A stretch of 64,000 nt of DNA from Ureibacillus xyleni (GTDB lineage: Bacteria; Bacillota; Bacilli; Bacillales_A; Planococcaceae), in the NCBI RefSeq assembly GCF_900217795.1, contig NZ_OBMQ01000005.1, forward strand, positions 62,001 to 126,000, read 5' to 3'. This document shows positions 9,658 to 17,873 of the stretch, piece by piece. Positions within the stretch are counted from its first letter, which is position 1; the number at the start of each line of letters is the position of its first letter. A program made the position numbers and the translations under genes. Under the pieces are notes generated by a model that worked only from the letters and a program-made list of their open reading frames with translations, was not told the origin of the DNA and searched no databases.

Positions 9658-9707
9658 TTCTCTCACCTCTTAATGTAAAAGGTAACAAAAAAATTATCAA
9701 AAAACAA

Positions 9708-9721
9708 TTATCAATTGATAA
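9708..9721. promoter_or_regulatory. Palindromic operator 1 of the MarR regulator
   Basis: TTATCAATTGATAA is a perfect 14-bp palindrome that covers the -35 region of the oxidoreductase promoter. A near copy lies 40 bp downstream. Confidence 0.7.
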
Positions 9722-9743
9722 CAAATGAAAAAGGTGGTATTAT
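9715..9743 (+). promoter_or_regulatory. Sigma-A promoter of the flavodoxin-fold oxidoreductase
   Basis: TTGATA (9715-9720) and TATTAT (9738-9743) are separated by exactly 17 bp. The -35 box sits inside operator 1, and operator 2 begins 4 bp after the -10 box, a layout expected for steric repression. Confidence 0.65.
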
Positions 9744-9747
9744 TTGG

Positions 9748-9761
9748 TTATCAAATGATAA
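9748..9761. promoter_or_regulatory. Palindromic operator 2 of the MarR regulator
   Basis: TTATCAAATGATAA matches operator 1 at 13 of 14 positions, with one mismatch near the centre of the palindrome. It covers the expected transcription start of the gene at 9776. Confidence 0.65.
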
Positions 9762-9775
9762 GTAAGAGGTGCGCT

Positions 9776-10363
9776 ATGAAAATGCTAATCGTTTATACTC
9801 ATCCAAATCATACAAGCTTGAATTATGCCTTTTTACAAAGTGTATTAAAAGGAAGTAGTGAAAACCCCTATATTACAGATATAAAAGTGATAGATTTATA
9901 TAAAGAGGGATTTAACCCTCTCCTAGTGTTTAACGAGGAAAAACGAAGACGTGATATGCATATTGATCCTAATACCGAAAAATATAGAAACCAATTAACT
10001 TGGGCTGATAAAATTGTATTTGTTTACCCAATTTGGTGGGGAAGACCGCCAGCAATGTTACTTGGATATATCGATCAATTATTTGCTTCCAATTTTGCTT
10101 ATAAAGATAAAAAGGGGTTACTTCCAGAAGGTCTTTTAAAGGGAAAATCTGTTGTATGTGTTTCCACAATGAAGGGGCCAACACATTATCCACTGTTATG
10201 GTTAAATAATGCACATAAAGTTTTAATGAAAAAGGCATTATTCAATTTTGTAGGGATTAAAAAAGTGAAGTTTTTTGAATTTGGAAATATGGAAAGTGCG
10301 AAGGGGAAACAAGAGAAGAAATTAGAAAAAGTTTATAATTACTTTAAGCAACTTGACCATTAG
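9776..10363 (+). CDS. NAD(P)H:quinone oxidoreductase-like flavodoxin-fold protein
   Basis: The start ATG at 9776 follows AAGAGGTGCGCT; an upstream in-frame ATG at 9725 lies inside the promoter and operator and is rejected. The 195-residue protein opens with LIVYTHPNHTSLNYAF, the phosphate-binding loop of the NQO1/KefF/MdaB flavodoxin fold. FVYPIWWGRPPAMLLGYID is the signature around the flavin ring. These FMN or FAD enzymes make two-electron reductions of quinones, nitro or azo compounds with NAD(P)H in the cytoplasm. Control by the divergent MarR protein suggests induction by electrophiles or quinones. Confidence 0.9.
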   Translation: MKMLIVYTHPNHTSLNYAFLQSVLKGSSENPYITDIKVIDLYKEGFNPLLVFNEEKRRRDMHIDPNTEKYRNQLTWADKIVFVYPIWWGRPPAMLLGYIDQLFASNFAYKDKKGLLPEGLLKGKSVVCVSTMKGPTHYPLLWLNNAHKVLMKKALFNFVGIKKVKFFEFGNMESAKGKQEKKLEKVYNYFKQLDH

Positions 10364-10373
10364 CGTTTACAAG

Positions 10374-10404
10374 TAAAAAAAGACATAGCAACAACGCTAT
10401 ATCT
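10374..10404 (-). terminator. Intrinsic terminator overlapping the end of the recombinase-like small gene
   Basis: The minus strand reads AGATATAGC / GCTATGTCT (one mismatch, 6-nt loop) followed by TTTTTTT. The stem overlaps the stop codon of the gene at 10397-10684. Confidence 0.7.
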
Positions 10405-10684
10405 CATTAAAATACTTTATTTTAAAATGTTCTGTTCTTAATAATTGTTGTATTAATGCTCTATCAAAATCATTTTCTATAGGTTTATTAATATAAATGT
10501 AGTCAATTTCAGATAAAGGTGAGTTAAGTAATTCCATTAATTCGATACTTTCATTATATCGATCAATAAATACACCTTTAACTGTATGATGGGTTTCTAG
10601 TAGTTGAATCAATTCATTAATGTGGTTGATCGCCATTTCAGCAATTTCATTTTCACTTTTTTGATAATAAATTGCGATTTTCAT
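10397..10684 (-). CDS. Small protein resembling a serine-recombinase N-terminal domain, probably inactive
   Basis: The 95-residue product starts at an ATG following AAAGGGTG. The pattern MKIAIYYQKSEN, then VKGVFIDRYNESIELMELL, then DYIYINKP follows the order of strands and helices in the catalytic domain of resolvase/invertase recombinases, where one usually finds YARVST and KxxRLxR. Ser10 lines up with the catalytic serine. The active-site arginine before it is Gln8, and the later conserved arginines are absent. There is no DNA-binding domain. It is therefore unlikely to recombine DNA. It precedes a restriction-modification locus on the other strand. The homology is my inference from pattern alone. 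Confidence 0.6.
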   Translation of the reverse strand: MKIAIYYQKSENEIAEMAINHINELIQLLETHHTVKGVFIDRYNESIELMELLNSPLSEIDYIYINKPIENDFDRALIQQLLRTEHFKIKYFNEI

Positions 10685-10814
10685 CCATTATTTCACCCTT
10701 TCTTAGTAGGGTATGTTAAAAAGTAACTTTATAATTTTAACATCATTATCGATTATAATACACGAAAATATGTTAAAATCAATTCACTAGAACAAGTTGA
10801 AGGGAGATAAAACT

Positions 10815-11801
10815 ATGTTATATAAATTCATTGACTTGTTCGCAGGGATTGGTGGGATTCGTCTAGCATTTGAGGAATACGGTCAATGTATCTTCTCATG
10901 CGAATGGGACGTAAAAGCTCAAGAGACTTACCATGCAAATTTTGGAGAAACACCAGTGGGCGATATTAGAACCGTTGATGAAAAAGAAATTCCAAATCAC
11001 GATATACTTCTTGCAGGGTTTCCTTGTCAACCTTTCAGTATAGCGGGCGTTTCCAAAAAAAACTCTTTAGGTAGAAATCACGGTTTTCTTGATGAAACAC
11101 AAGGGACATTATTTTTTGATATTGCCCGTATTATTAGAGAAAAACACCCTCAAGCCTTTTTGTTAGAAAATGTAAAAAACTTGAGGAGTCATGATAAAGG
11201 AAATACCTTTAAAGTCATAAAAAATATTTTAGAAAACGAATTAGGGTATACGGTTTATGATGCAGTATTAAATGCAAAAGGGCTTGTTCCACAAAACCGT
11301 GAACGTATATATATAGTTGGATTTAAGAAACCTTTAAAGTTTGAATTTCCAGAAATTCCAAAAGAAGGTCCGCCTCTACGTTCTATTCTAGAAGAAAACG
11401 TAGAAGATAAATACACGTTATCTGATAAACTATGGGCATATTTGCAAGCATATAAAGAGAAACATGCCAAAAAAGGGAATGGATTTGGGTATGGGCTTGC
11501 AGATCTCGATTCATACAGTAGAACATTATCAGCCCGATATTATAAAGATGGAAGCGAAATTCTTATTCCTCAAGAAGGGAAAAACCCAAGAAGATTAACA
11601 CCAACTGAATGTGCCCGCTTGCAGGGGTTTCCAGATACTTTCAAGATTGTCGTTAGTAACACTGCGGCTTATAAACAATTTGGCAATAGTGTAGCTGTTC
11701 CAGTCGTTCGATTAATTGCAGAAAAAATGATACAAGCAATTGAAAGTGATGATTTACTACAAGTTGAGGAAAAAAGGGGAATGGCACATGCAGGGAAGTG
11801 A
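10815..11801 (+). CDS. DNA (cytosine-5) methyltransferase of a type II restriction-modification system
   Basis: The start ATG at 10815 follows AAGGGAGAT, giving 328 residues. All main motifs of C5 methylases appear in order: I DLFAGIGG (AdoMet binding), IV GFPCQPFS with catalytic Cys71, VI ENVKNL, VIII QNRERIYIVGF and X GNSVAVPVV. The target-recognition region lies between about residues 190 and 270 and is short. It overlaps the next gene, an EcoRII-type nuclease, so it should methylate the same site to protect host DNA. From the nuclease family the site is probably CCNGG- or CCWGG-like. No vsr mismatch-repair gene is present beside it. Confidence 0.95.
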   Translation: MLYKFIDLFAGIGGIRLAFEEYGQCIFSCEWDVKAQETYHANFGETPVGDIRTVDEKEIPNHDILLAGFPCQPFSIAGVSKKNSLGRNHGFLDETQGTLFFDIARIIREKHPQAFLLENVKNLRSHDKGNTFKVIKNILENELGYTVYDAVLNAKGLVPQNRERIYIVGFKKPLKFEFPEIPKEGPPLRSILEENVEDKYTLSDKLWAYLQAYKEKHAKKGNGFGYGLADLDSYSRTLSARYYKDGSEILIPQEGKNPRRLTPTECARLQGFPDTFKIVVSNTAAYKQFGNSVAVPVVRLIAEKMIQAIESDDLLQVEEKRGMAHAGK

Positions 11802-12934
11802 AATACTAGTAAGTGCAATTGAGGCGGCCAATCAAAATGGTCGCTTTTTTTGTATTTATTTCAGCAAATGATGTTGGAATCAATGGAGCACATCAGGAAG
11901 GGATTTATTTAAATAAAAAGGCTTGGAACCTGTTTTTTGATGAACCAATCCCTCCAACAGGAATTCTAGATAAACAGGTAAAAATCCATATAAACGATTG
12001 GAAACCATTTGAAAGTAGGATTGTTTACTATTCTTCCAAAAAGGAATTCCGAATAACTCAATTTTGGACAAATACACCATTCGAAAAAAGTGAAGCAGTT
12101 GGGACATTACTTGTGTTTATACCTGTTTCTCCACAAGATTATAACGTTTATTTATTTAATACAGATGATGAAATGGAAGAGTTTATTGATACATTTTCAT
12201 TATCTCTGCTAAATAATTTTGCCATTTATCGTAAAGAAAAAGGACAAGAAATTGCAGTAGAGCAAACATTAGAAGATATCATTGGTCAAGTAATTGAGGG
12301 GATGGGGAACTTTCCGACAACTACTGAAATGTCTAAGTTAGCTAGAAGTATTTATAGGAAAAAAATGACCCCTGATAAAAACTTACTGAAATGGGTGGAA
12401 ACAGAATATACTGTTTTTAGAATGTTGGAAGAAAGAATATATAAGGACCAATTATCAAAACCTTTTAGGGATATAGAGTCCTTAATTGAATTTGCAAATA
12501 TGGCTTTGAATAGAAGAAAAAGCCGTGCAGGGAAGAGCCTTGAAAATCACTTGAATTACATCTTTGCATCAGCAAACCTTCCTTTTGAAAACCCGGGACG
12601 AACGGAAGGGAATAAGAAACCTGACTTTTTATTTCCATCAACAAAAGAATATCAAAATAATCATTACCCAGAAAATAAGTTGATTATGCTCGGGGCAAAA
12701 ACAACATGTAAAGATCGATGGAGACAAGTTTTAAATGAGGCAAATCGAATTCCCCATAAGCACCTACTCACATTGCAGCAAGGTATATCAAAGAACCAAA
12801 TGGACGAAATGAATGAAGAAAATTTAACTTTAGTCGTTCCTAAACCTCTCCATCGTTATTATCCCAAAGAATATCAAGACCGACTTTGGACAGTAGAGCA
12901 ATTTATCCAATATGCAAAAGTGAAATGTTTATAA
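11788..12934 (+). pseudogene. EcoRII-type restriction endonuclease, frameshifted at a T7 tract
   Basis: An ATG at 11788, 14 bp inside the methylase gene and preceded by AGGGGA, begins MQGSEILVSAIEAANQNGRF. This frame stops at an in-frame TGA just after position 11870. The rest of the protein lies in another frame from 11813 onward, with FISANDVGINGAHQEGIYL typical of the EcoRII family. Removing one T from the seven at 11845-11851 fuses both frames into a full protein of about 381 residues. The nuclease core is intact downstream: SRAGKSLENHL, EGNKKPDFLFPS and KTTCKDRWRQVL of the PD-(D/E)XK fold. The enzyme may be inactive, phase-variable, made by slippage, or translated from a later start. Confidence 0.85.
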
Positions 12935-12938
12935 TAGT

Positions 12939-12968
12939 AAAAACCTTCCAGATGTCAGGAAGGTTTTT
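12939..12968. terminator. Bidirectional terminator after the restriction locus
   Basis: AAAAACCTTCC / GGAAGGTTTTT forms an 11-bp stem with A and T runs on either side. It lies between the convergent restriction gene and BCCT transporter gene. Confidence 0.8.
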
Positions 12969-12972
12969 CACG

Positions 12973-14490
12973 TTAATTTTGTTGTGTGTTTCTCTTATTT
13001 CCTTTTTGCATGACGGTCTCATTTTTCAAGCCTGTTAATAAGGAATAACTCATGACGAGCATGATAATGGCAAACGGAAGCGCGGCTGCGATGGAAGCAG
13101 TTTGTAATACGTCCAAACCTCCTGCGAGTAGCAAGACAGCAGCTAAAGCAGATTGGATAACTCCCCATGTCATTTTTATTTTGTTGGAAGGATTTAAGGT
13201 CCCTCCTTCACTGAGCATCCCCAAAACAAAGGTTGCAGTATCGGCAACAGTTATATAATAAATGGCAACTACAGCGAAACCTAAAATGCTTAACAGTGTA
13301 CTCAATGGTAAATGATCAAAAAATATAAAAATGGATAATGATTCGTCCTGGGTGATAAGTTTGGCTAAACTATGGTCCCCTTGAACAAGGTCAAGAGCGG
13401 TACCGCCAAATACGGACATCCAAAGACAGGTACCGAGTGTTGGAACGATTAATACACCAATGACAAATTCTTTAATTGTTCTACCCCTTGAAACTCGCGC
13501 AATAAACATACCTACGAAGGGTGCCCAAGCAATCCACCAAGCCCAGTAAAACAAAGTCCATGAAGCGATCCATTGCTCTCCTTCGCCAAATGGGGTAAAC
13601 CGTAAACTCATTTGTAAAAAATCACTTAAATAAAGTCCAGTTGTATTAAAGAATACTTTAATAACCGTTAAAGCTGGGCCGACCATTAGTACAAGTAACA
13701 TGATGGCAACGGAACAGATGATGGCTGCGTTCGATAAGAACTTGATCCCTCTTTCCAAACCGGTATTAATGGAAATGAGAAAAAGGATTGTAGCAACTAA
13801 AATGACAAGCAGTTGGACAAATAGCGTATTCGGCATGTCAAATATGTCATGCATACCTGCAGTCACTTGCATTGCCCCAAGTCCTAAAGAAGTTGCAATA
13901 CCAAACACTGTGGCAAAGATAGATAAAATATCGATTGTTTTACCAATCGGGCCATGAATCTTATCGCCTAAGATAGGATGGAACGCTGAGCTAATTGCTG
14001 CAGGAAGTCGTTTATTATATTGGAAAAAGGCGAGGGCTAATCCAATGACCGTGTAGATGGCCCAGGGATGCAAACCCCAATGGAAGAATGTAAATTTCAT
14101 TGCAGTATTCGCTGCTTCAACCGTATACCCTTCTCCATATGGTGGAGTTGTAAAGTGTGTGACTGGTTCGGCAACGCTCCAGTACACAATACCAACACCC
14201 ATACCTGCACCAAACAACATCGCGAGCCAAGAAGCGGTTGAAAAATCGGGTTTGTCGTTTCTCCTACCAAGGCGGATATTTCCATACCTGGAGAACAATA
14301 AATAAATAGAAAAAAACACAAAGAACAGGGTTGTACCGAGATAAACCCAACCAAGATAATCAATAGAGCCATTATAAACGGCATTGGTAACTTTGGTTAG
14401 ATTTTCAGTGAAAAATACTCCCCAAAAAATAAAAATGAGGGTCAACAATAGAGAGACAAAAAAAACACTATTTTCTTTAACCTTATTCAT
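12973..14490 (-). CDS. BCCT-family betaine/carnitine/choline transporter
   Basis: The 505-residue protein has about twelve membrane segments and the diagnostic BCCT stretches: FGAGMGVGIVYWSVAEP (the Gly-rich ligand and ion motif of TM3) and FYWAWWIAWAPFVGMFIAR (the aromatic TM8 signature). BCCT carriers import glycine betaine, choline or carnitine with Na+ or H+, usually for osmoprotection. The GMGVG variant is the form seen in Na+-coupled members. The C-terminal tail is short, so osmosensing through a long tail is unlikely. It follows the unknown gene at 14526-15200 by 35 bp and is probably co-transcribed with it. Confidence 0.93.
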   Translation of the reverse strand: MNKVKENSVFFVSLLLTLIFIFWGVFFTENLTKVTNAVYNGSIDYLGWVYLGTTLFFVFFSIYLLFSRYGNIRLGRRNDKPDFSTASWLAMLFGAGMGVGIVYWSVAEPVTHFTTPPYGEGYTVEAANTAMKFTFFHWGLHPWAIYTVIGLALAFFQYNKRLPAAISSAFHPILGDKIHGPIGKTIDILSIFATVFGIATSLGLGAMQVTAGMHDIFDMPNTLFVQLLVILVATILFLISINTGLERGIKFLSNAAIICSVAIMLLVLMVGPALTVIKVFFNTTGLYLSDFLQMSLRFTPFGEGEQWIASWTLFYWAWWIAWAPFVGMFIARVSRGRTIKEFVIGVLIVPTLGTCLWMSVFGGTALDLVQGDHSLAKLITQDESLSIFIFFDHLPLSTLLSILGFAVVAIYYITVADTATFVLGMLSEGGTLNPSNKIKMTWGVIQSALAAVLLLAGGLDVLQTASIAAALPFAIIMLVMSYSLLTGLKNETVMQKGNKRNTQQN

Positions 14491-14525
14491 GGGAACCTCC
14501 TGCTGCTTGAAGAATACTTATTAGT

Positions 14526-15200
14526 TTAGCTTTGTCCATTGTTAAAGGGATTGTATTGAAATTCCCATTGATCCGTATTCATCAACTCATCATGCGGCAC
14601 TTCATAACCGCCACCTAAATAAATCGTATGCCCCTTAATCGCAATGACCATAGCTTCAATTAACATATCATTATCCTTCTTTTTATAAATGTCTCCTATC
14701 TGTGTTGATAGCTCGGCGTATGGATGAATAATTTGTGGTCCGGCGTCATCATAATTTTCATCGATACCAGCCATATCTTTATAATCAATAGGATGGCTGT
14801 CAGGAGCACGTCCAGGAGCCATTAATAAATATTCACTATGCCGGATGCCATCCAAATCACTTGTTACGACTCCTTTATTATCAACAGTTTCAACCACTTC
14901 AATTTCATTTAATGAATAATGATCTAATGTATCTGGGGCAGGGTTATTAATTAAAATAAAGTCTCCAGCAGATGGGCGTTGATTTTGCCGAAGTGTATAT
15001 ACTTTATGATCAAAAATAAAGCTGTCGTTTTCTTTTGGTATATATTTTTCTATACTTGCTGCACTGGTGATATGTTGCGATAAATCCCTTAGTTTTATTA
15101 GATGGATCGAGAGTTTATACATTGGTTTTACGCCGTATACTTTGTGTAATTCGTTGTTATAGTAAACAAATTGCCCTTTTCGTACTTGATAAAGTTTCAC
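14526..15200 (-). CDS. Uncharacterised conserved-looking cytoplasmic protein upstream of BCCT gene
   Basis: I do not recognise this protein. The GTG start at 15200 follows AGGGAG with 8-nt spacing, giving 224 residues; an upstream in-frame ATG overlaps that site. There is no signal peptide or membrane segment. Residues 1-120 seem beta-rich (VRKGQFVYYNNELHKVYGV), suggesting small SH3-like or barrel domains, and residues 190-200 hold GHTIYLGGGYEVPHDEL. It is the first gene of a likely two-gene unit with the BCCT transporter, so a regulatory or accessory role in osmolyte uptake is possible but unsupported by motif. Confidence 0.75.
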   Translation of the reverse strand: MKLYQVRKGQFVYYNNELHKVYGVKPMYKLSIHLIKLRDLSQHITSAASIEKYIPKENDSFIFDHKVYTLRQNQRPSAGDFILINNPAPDTLDHYSLNEIEVVETVDNKGVVTSDLDGIRHSEYLLMAPGRAPDSHPIDYKDMAGIDENYDDAGPQIIHPYAELSTQIGDIYKKKDNDMLIEAMVIAIKGHTIYLGGGYEVPHDELMNTDQWEFQYNPFNNGQS

Positions 15201-15689
15201 TGCTAAATCTCCCTTCAATCATAGGTGGAGTAATATTTATAAAACTGCTAATTAAAGGCACCAAATTTCTTTTAGCATGCCTCTTTTTTTGAAAACCATG
15301 AAATTTAAAGGGAATATATTTTTTAACTATAATTAATAAAATTTGTTATAAAAGGAAGGTCAAGAACTCGCGGCGAATCCATCGTAACGATTTTTATAGG
15401 TAGAATTCAAAAGGAGAAGTAATTTCATCTTGGCAAATTAGAACGTTCGTACTCAAAAAAATGAAAGGGGTTTTTTAAAAATGATAACTCAAATTGCGGA
15501 TGTTACTGGTGAGCTTCAGGTATAGGAAGAGCAATGTGCTAAGAACCGTTGTTTTCAATCGTTCAACGATAGTTAATGCACATTGTGTGTAATACTGCAT
15601 GTTAAATGGAATAATAAGTGCACAAAAAAAGGGTGTGGGCATCACACATCACATTGCGAATGCTCACACCTAATGCCTACCACCAAATG
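15201..15689. other. Long intergenic region with paired complementary segments
   Basis: It should contain the promoter of the minus-strand BCCT unit. On the plus strand a 14-codon frame at 15481-15525 follows AAAGGGG but is too short to name. Immediately after it, CAATGTGC near 15531 can pair with GCACATTG near 15584, and within that loop CGTTG can pair with CAACG. This is a possible structured RNA or relic. The PadR-gene terminator occupies 15624-15670. Confidence 0.4.
15624..15670 (-). terminator. Intrinsic terminator of the padR-type gene
   Basis: The minus strand reads GGTGTGAGCAT / ATGCCCACACC (one mismatch, 17-nt loop) followed by CTTTTTTT, 20 bp past the stop of the gene at 15690. Confidence 0.8.
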
Positions 15690-16271
15690 TTAATCGAAAT
15701 ACTTTTGTAAGTCTTCCTCGGTTAATTTAGTTTGGGTATTTTCCTGGGTTTTCAATTGACTAATCATTTTATTGATAAAGTCGATTTGAAGCTGATATTG
15801 GTTAAACATGTTTTCAAATTGAAGTTTGGCGATTGGATCAAGCGTAATATGCTGTTCTTTCGCTTTTTGTCCTGATTGAAGGATTGCCAATTCCTTTTCT
15901 AAAAGTGTAAGCTGTTCGTCAAGTCCTGCAAGCTTCTCTTCTAGTGATAGCTCATGCATAAAAGACATCGCAGTATAAAAAGTGACAGGTAACCCAACAG
16001 ATTTCTCACGTAAACCTTCTTTTACTAGTTGGTAAAATTCCTTTTGCCCTTTTTCCGTAATTTTATAAATTGCTTTAATGCGGTGACCCGTTTGTTCGAC
16101 AGCATCGACCTCAACTAAGCCTTCCTTATTCATTTTTTTCAACGCGTGATAAATGGACCCTGGGAGAATTCCTGCCCAAATATCGGATTGATTTGTTTGC
16201 AAGATTTGCTGAATTTCATAGCCGGAAAGTGGTTTGATTCTTAGCATTCCGAGCACCATTAGACGTACCAT
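15690..16271 (-). CDS. PadR-family transcriptional regulator
   Basis: The ATG at 16271 follows GAGGTG, giving 193 residues. Residues 1-80 are the PadR winged helix, with LSGYEIQQIL, the phrase GILPGSIYHALKKMNKEGLV and ITEKGQKEF. Residues 100-180 form a long helical dimerisation region (PadR-s2-type, with an extended coil). PadR proteins repress exporters or detoxification genes until a ligand binds. It lies directly downstream of an ABC exporter pair, and a 16-bp palindrome recurs in front of both units, so it very probably represses the exporter and itself. Confidence 0.93.
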   Translation of the reverse strand: MVRLMVLGMLRIKPLSGYEIQQILQTNQSDIWAGILPGSIYHALKKMNKEGLVEVDAVEQTGHRIKAIYKITEKGQKEFYQLVKEGLREKSVGLPVTFYTAMSFMHELSLEEKLAGLDEQLTLLEKELAILQSGQKAKEQHITLDPIAKLQFENMFNQYQLQIDFINKMISQLKTQENTQTKLTEEDLQKYFD

Positions 16272-16291
16272 GATAACACCTCAAATTTATT

Positions 16292-16307
16292 TAATCAACT
16301 TTGACTA
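16292..16307. promoter_or_regulatory. Predicted PadR operator in front of padR-type gene
   Basis: TAATCAACTTTGACTA matches the palindrome found twice upstream of the ABC operon (TACTCAACGTTGAGTA) at 13 of 16 positions. It lies 21 bp upstream of the PadR start codon. Confidence 0.55.
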
Positions 16308-16341
16308 TTATGCTAAAAATAATATACCATTTCCGCCTTTA

Positions 16342-17103
16342 TCAGACAACAGTACGGTGCTTATACTTTTTCACTTGTAGCTGTCCGTTTGATTCCCACT
16401 TGAAGGTAAATGCTGCTAATACTAGCAGTGCAACAGAATAAATCACTAGGATGATAATCATTTCTAATGGTGACTCATTTGAAATTTCTAATACAGCCCT
16501 TAACCCCTTCACGTAATAACCAAGTGGGAACAAGTCACCCATAGTGGAAACCCATTCTGGTGCTTTTTCTAATGAATAGAAAGTATCTGTCCCAAAAATC
16601 ATAGGGAAGAAGAACAGATTTGATATCATATTAATTTGACCTTCATTATTGGCAAAATTAGATATTAAAAAGCCTAGGCAAGTGAAGCATAAAATCCCTA
16701 TAAACATGATTCCAATGGATCCTAATAAAGAGATAATAGAGATTGTCACATCAAACATTAGAACGCCAGCTGTCAACACAAGCAAGTTAATCATTATTCC
16801 TAAAAGTGTTCGGGCAGCCGTCATAAGAAAAATAAAACTAATCGTTGGGTATGGAGTTAATTTTAACAGCTTATATACGCCTCGGCTACGTTGCCAGTGA
16901 ACTTGAAAAGCTATACCTGATACTCCCCAAAACAATGAACTTAATGCAATGACCCCTGTGACAAGTCGAGGTGAATAGTCTTCGTTGTCGAAATAATAAC
17001 CTAAACCAATTAACAAGGCGATTGGAAAAATTACCGAATAAAACATCGTAATTTTATCCCTCAGAGATGTTACCAACATAGTTTTAAAAATAGTTGTCAT
17101 CAT
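16342..17103 (-). CDS. ABC-2 type exporter permease
   Basis: The 253-residue protein has six membrane segments arranged as in ABC-2 permeases: a short cytoplasmic N terminus, TM1-TM2 near residues 20-60, then a cluster ending in ILVIYSVALLVLAAFTF. The FANNEGQINMISNLFFFPMIFGTDTF region matches the conserved ABC-2 loop before the last helices. Its ATG overlaps the stop of the ATPase gene by 4 bp (ATGA), so the two are translationally coupled. Together they form an exporter, often for antibiotics, lipids or peptides; the substrate is not evident. Confidence 0.92.
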   Translation of the reverse strand: MMTTIFKTMLVTSLRDKITMFYSVIFPIALLIGLGYYFDNEDYSPRLVTGVIALSSLFWGVSGIAFQVHWQRSRGVYKLLKLTPYPTISFIFLMTAARTLLGIMINLLVLTAGVLMFDVTISIISLLGSIGIMFIGILCFTCLGFLISNFANNEGQINMISNLFFFPMIFGTDTFYSLEKAPEWVSTMGDLFPLGYYVKGLRAVLEISNESPLEMIIILVIYSVALLVLAAFTFKWESNGQLQVKKYKHRTVV

Positions 17104-17810
17104 TCAAGACCTCCAATAGTTAATTTAATATATAACTCTTCTAAAGTTTTTACGTTGTGCAATTCACATAATTCGATGGCCGATCCTTCTGCAATTATAG
17201 TCCCTTGATCAATCATCATCACTCTGTGAGAAAGCTTGCTGACTTCCTCCATATCATGAGAAGTAAAAACAACGGATGCGCCTCTATTGTGTAAATTCTT
17301 GACTAGTTGATGAATTTCCCGTCTAGATACTGGATCTAGTGCAGCAGTTGGTTCATCTAAGAAAACAACTTTTGGGTTATGAACTAATGCTACTGCAATT
17401 GCGAGTCGTTTCTGCTGCCCACCGGATAGTTTTGATCCTTCTGTTTTCATAACATCACCTAACCCACATAAAGTGAGCAGTTCGATACCTTCTTGTTTGG
17501 AAAGTTTCTTTTTATAAAAGGCTGCAAATAGTTGTAAATTTTCAAATGCCGTTAATCCAGGGAAAAATGGAGTTGATTGTAATTGAACTCCTACAGATTT
17601 GCGAAATTCTTTATTCCAATAGTTTACTTCGCCTGCATCTTGCTTTTTTAATCCAAGAACCATTTCAATCATTGTCGATTTACCAGCTCCATTAGGTCCG
17701 ATGATGGCAAGAATTTCATTTTCAAAAACACTCATAGAAATCCCTTTCACCACGGTTCTAGAACCATAGTGTTTCACAAGGCCCTGTGCTTTCAATAAGG
17801 TAGTTGACAT
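17100..17810 (-). CDS. ABC exporter ATP-binding protein
   Basis: The ATG at 17810 follows GGAGGGG. The 236-residue ATPase has Walker A GPNGAGKST at residues 38-46, Q-loop at VQLQST, signature LSGGQQKRLAIA, Walker B VVFLDEPTAALDP and switch His in FTSHDMEEV. It belongs to the multidrug/lantibiotic export subfamily that pairs with ABC-2 permeases. It is first in a two-gene operon. Two palindromes (17841-17889) lie just upstream and probably bind the PadR protein encoded downstream. Confidence 0.95.
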   Translation of the reverse strand: MSTTLLKAQGLVKHYGSRTVVKGISMSVFENEILAIIGPNGAGKSTMIEMVLGLKKQDAGEVNYWNKEFRKSVGVQLQSTPFFPGLTAFENLQLFAAFYKKKLSKQEGIELLTLCGLGDVMKTEGSKLSGGQQKRLAIAVALVHNPKVVFLDEPTAALDPVSRREIHQLVKNLHNRGASVVFTSHDMEEVSKLSHRVMMIDQGTIIAEGSAIELCELHNVKTLEELYIKLTIGGLE

Positions 17811-17840
17811 TTGTACCCCTCCACTTTAATTATTATTGAA

Positions 17841-17856
17841 TACTCAATGTTGACTA
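17841..17856. promoter_or_regulatory. Predicted PadR operator, proximal copy, ABC operon
   Basis: TACTCAATGTTGACTA matches the distal palindrome at 14 of 16 positions and lies 30 bp upstream of the ATPase start codon, where it would cover the transcription start or -10 region. Confidence 0.6.
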
Positions 17857-17873
17857 CAGGTGTAAAAAAATAA

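Noticed and set aside
9725-9775. Upstream in-frame ATG extending the quinone-reductase-like protein by 17 codons
   Set aside because: It lies within the predicted promoter and operator DNA and has no ribosome-binding site; AAGAGGTG precedes the ATG at 9776.
11813-11872. GTG at 11813 as true start of the restriction enzyme
   Set aside because: No ribosome-binding site, and the resulting first residues (QLRRPIKMVAF) do not fit the family, whereas the ATG at 11788 in the other frame gives a natural N terminus once one T is removed.
10815-12934. Treating the restriction locus as part of a larger defence island or prophage
   Set aside because: Neighbours on both sides are ordinary chromosomal genes, and no integrase, phage structural gene, attachment repeat or second defence system was seen.
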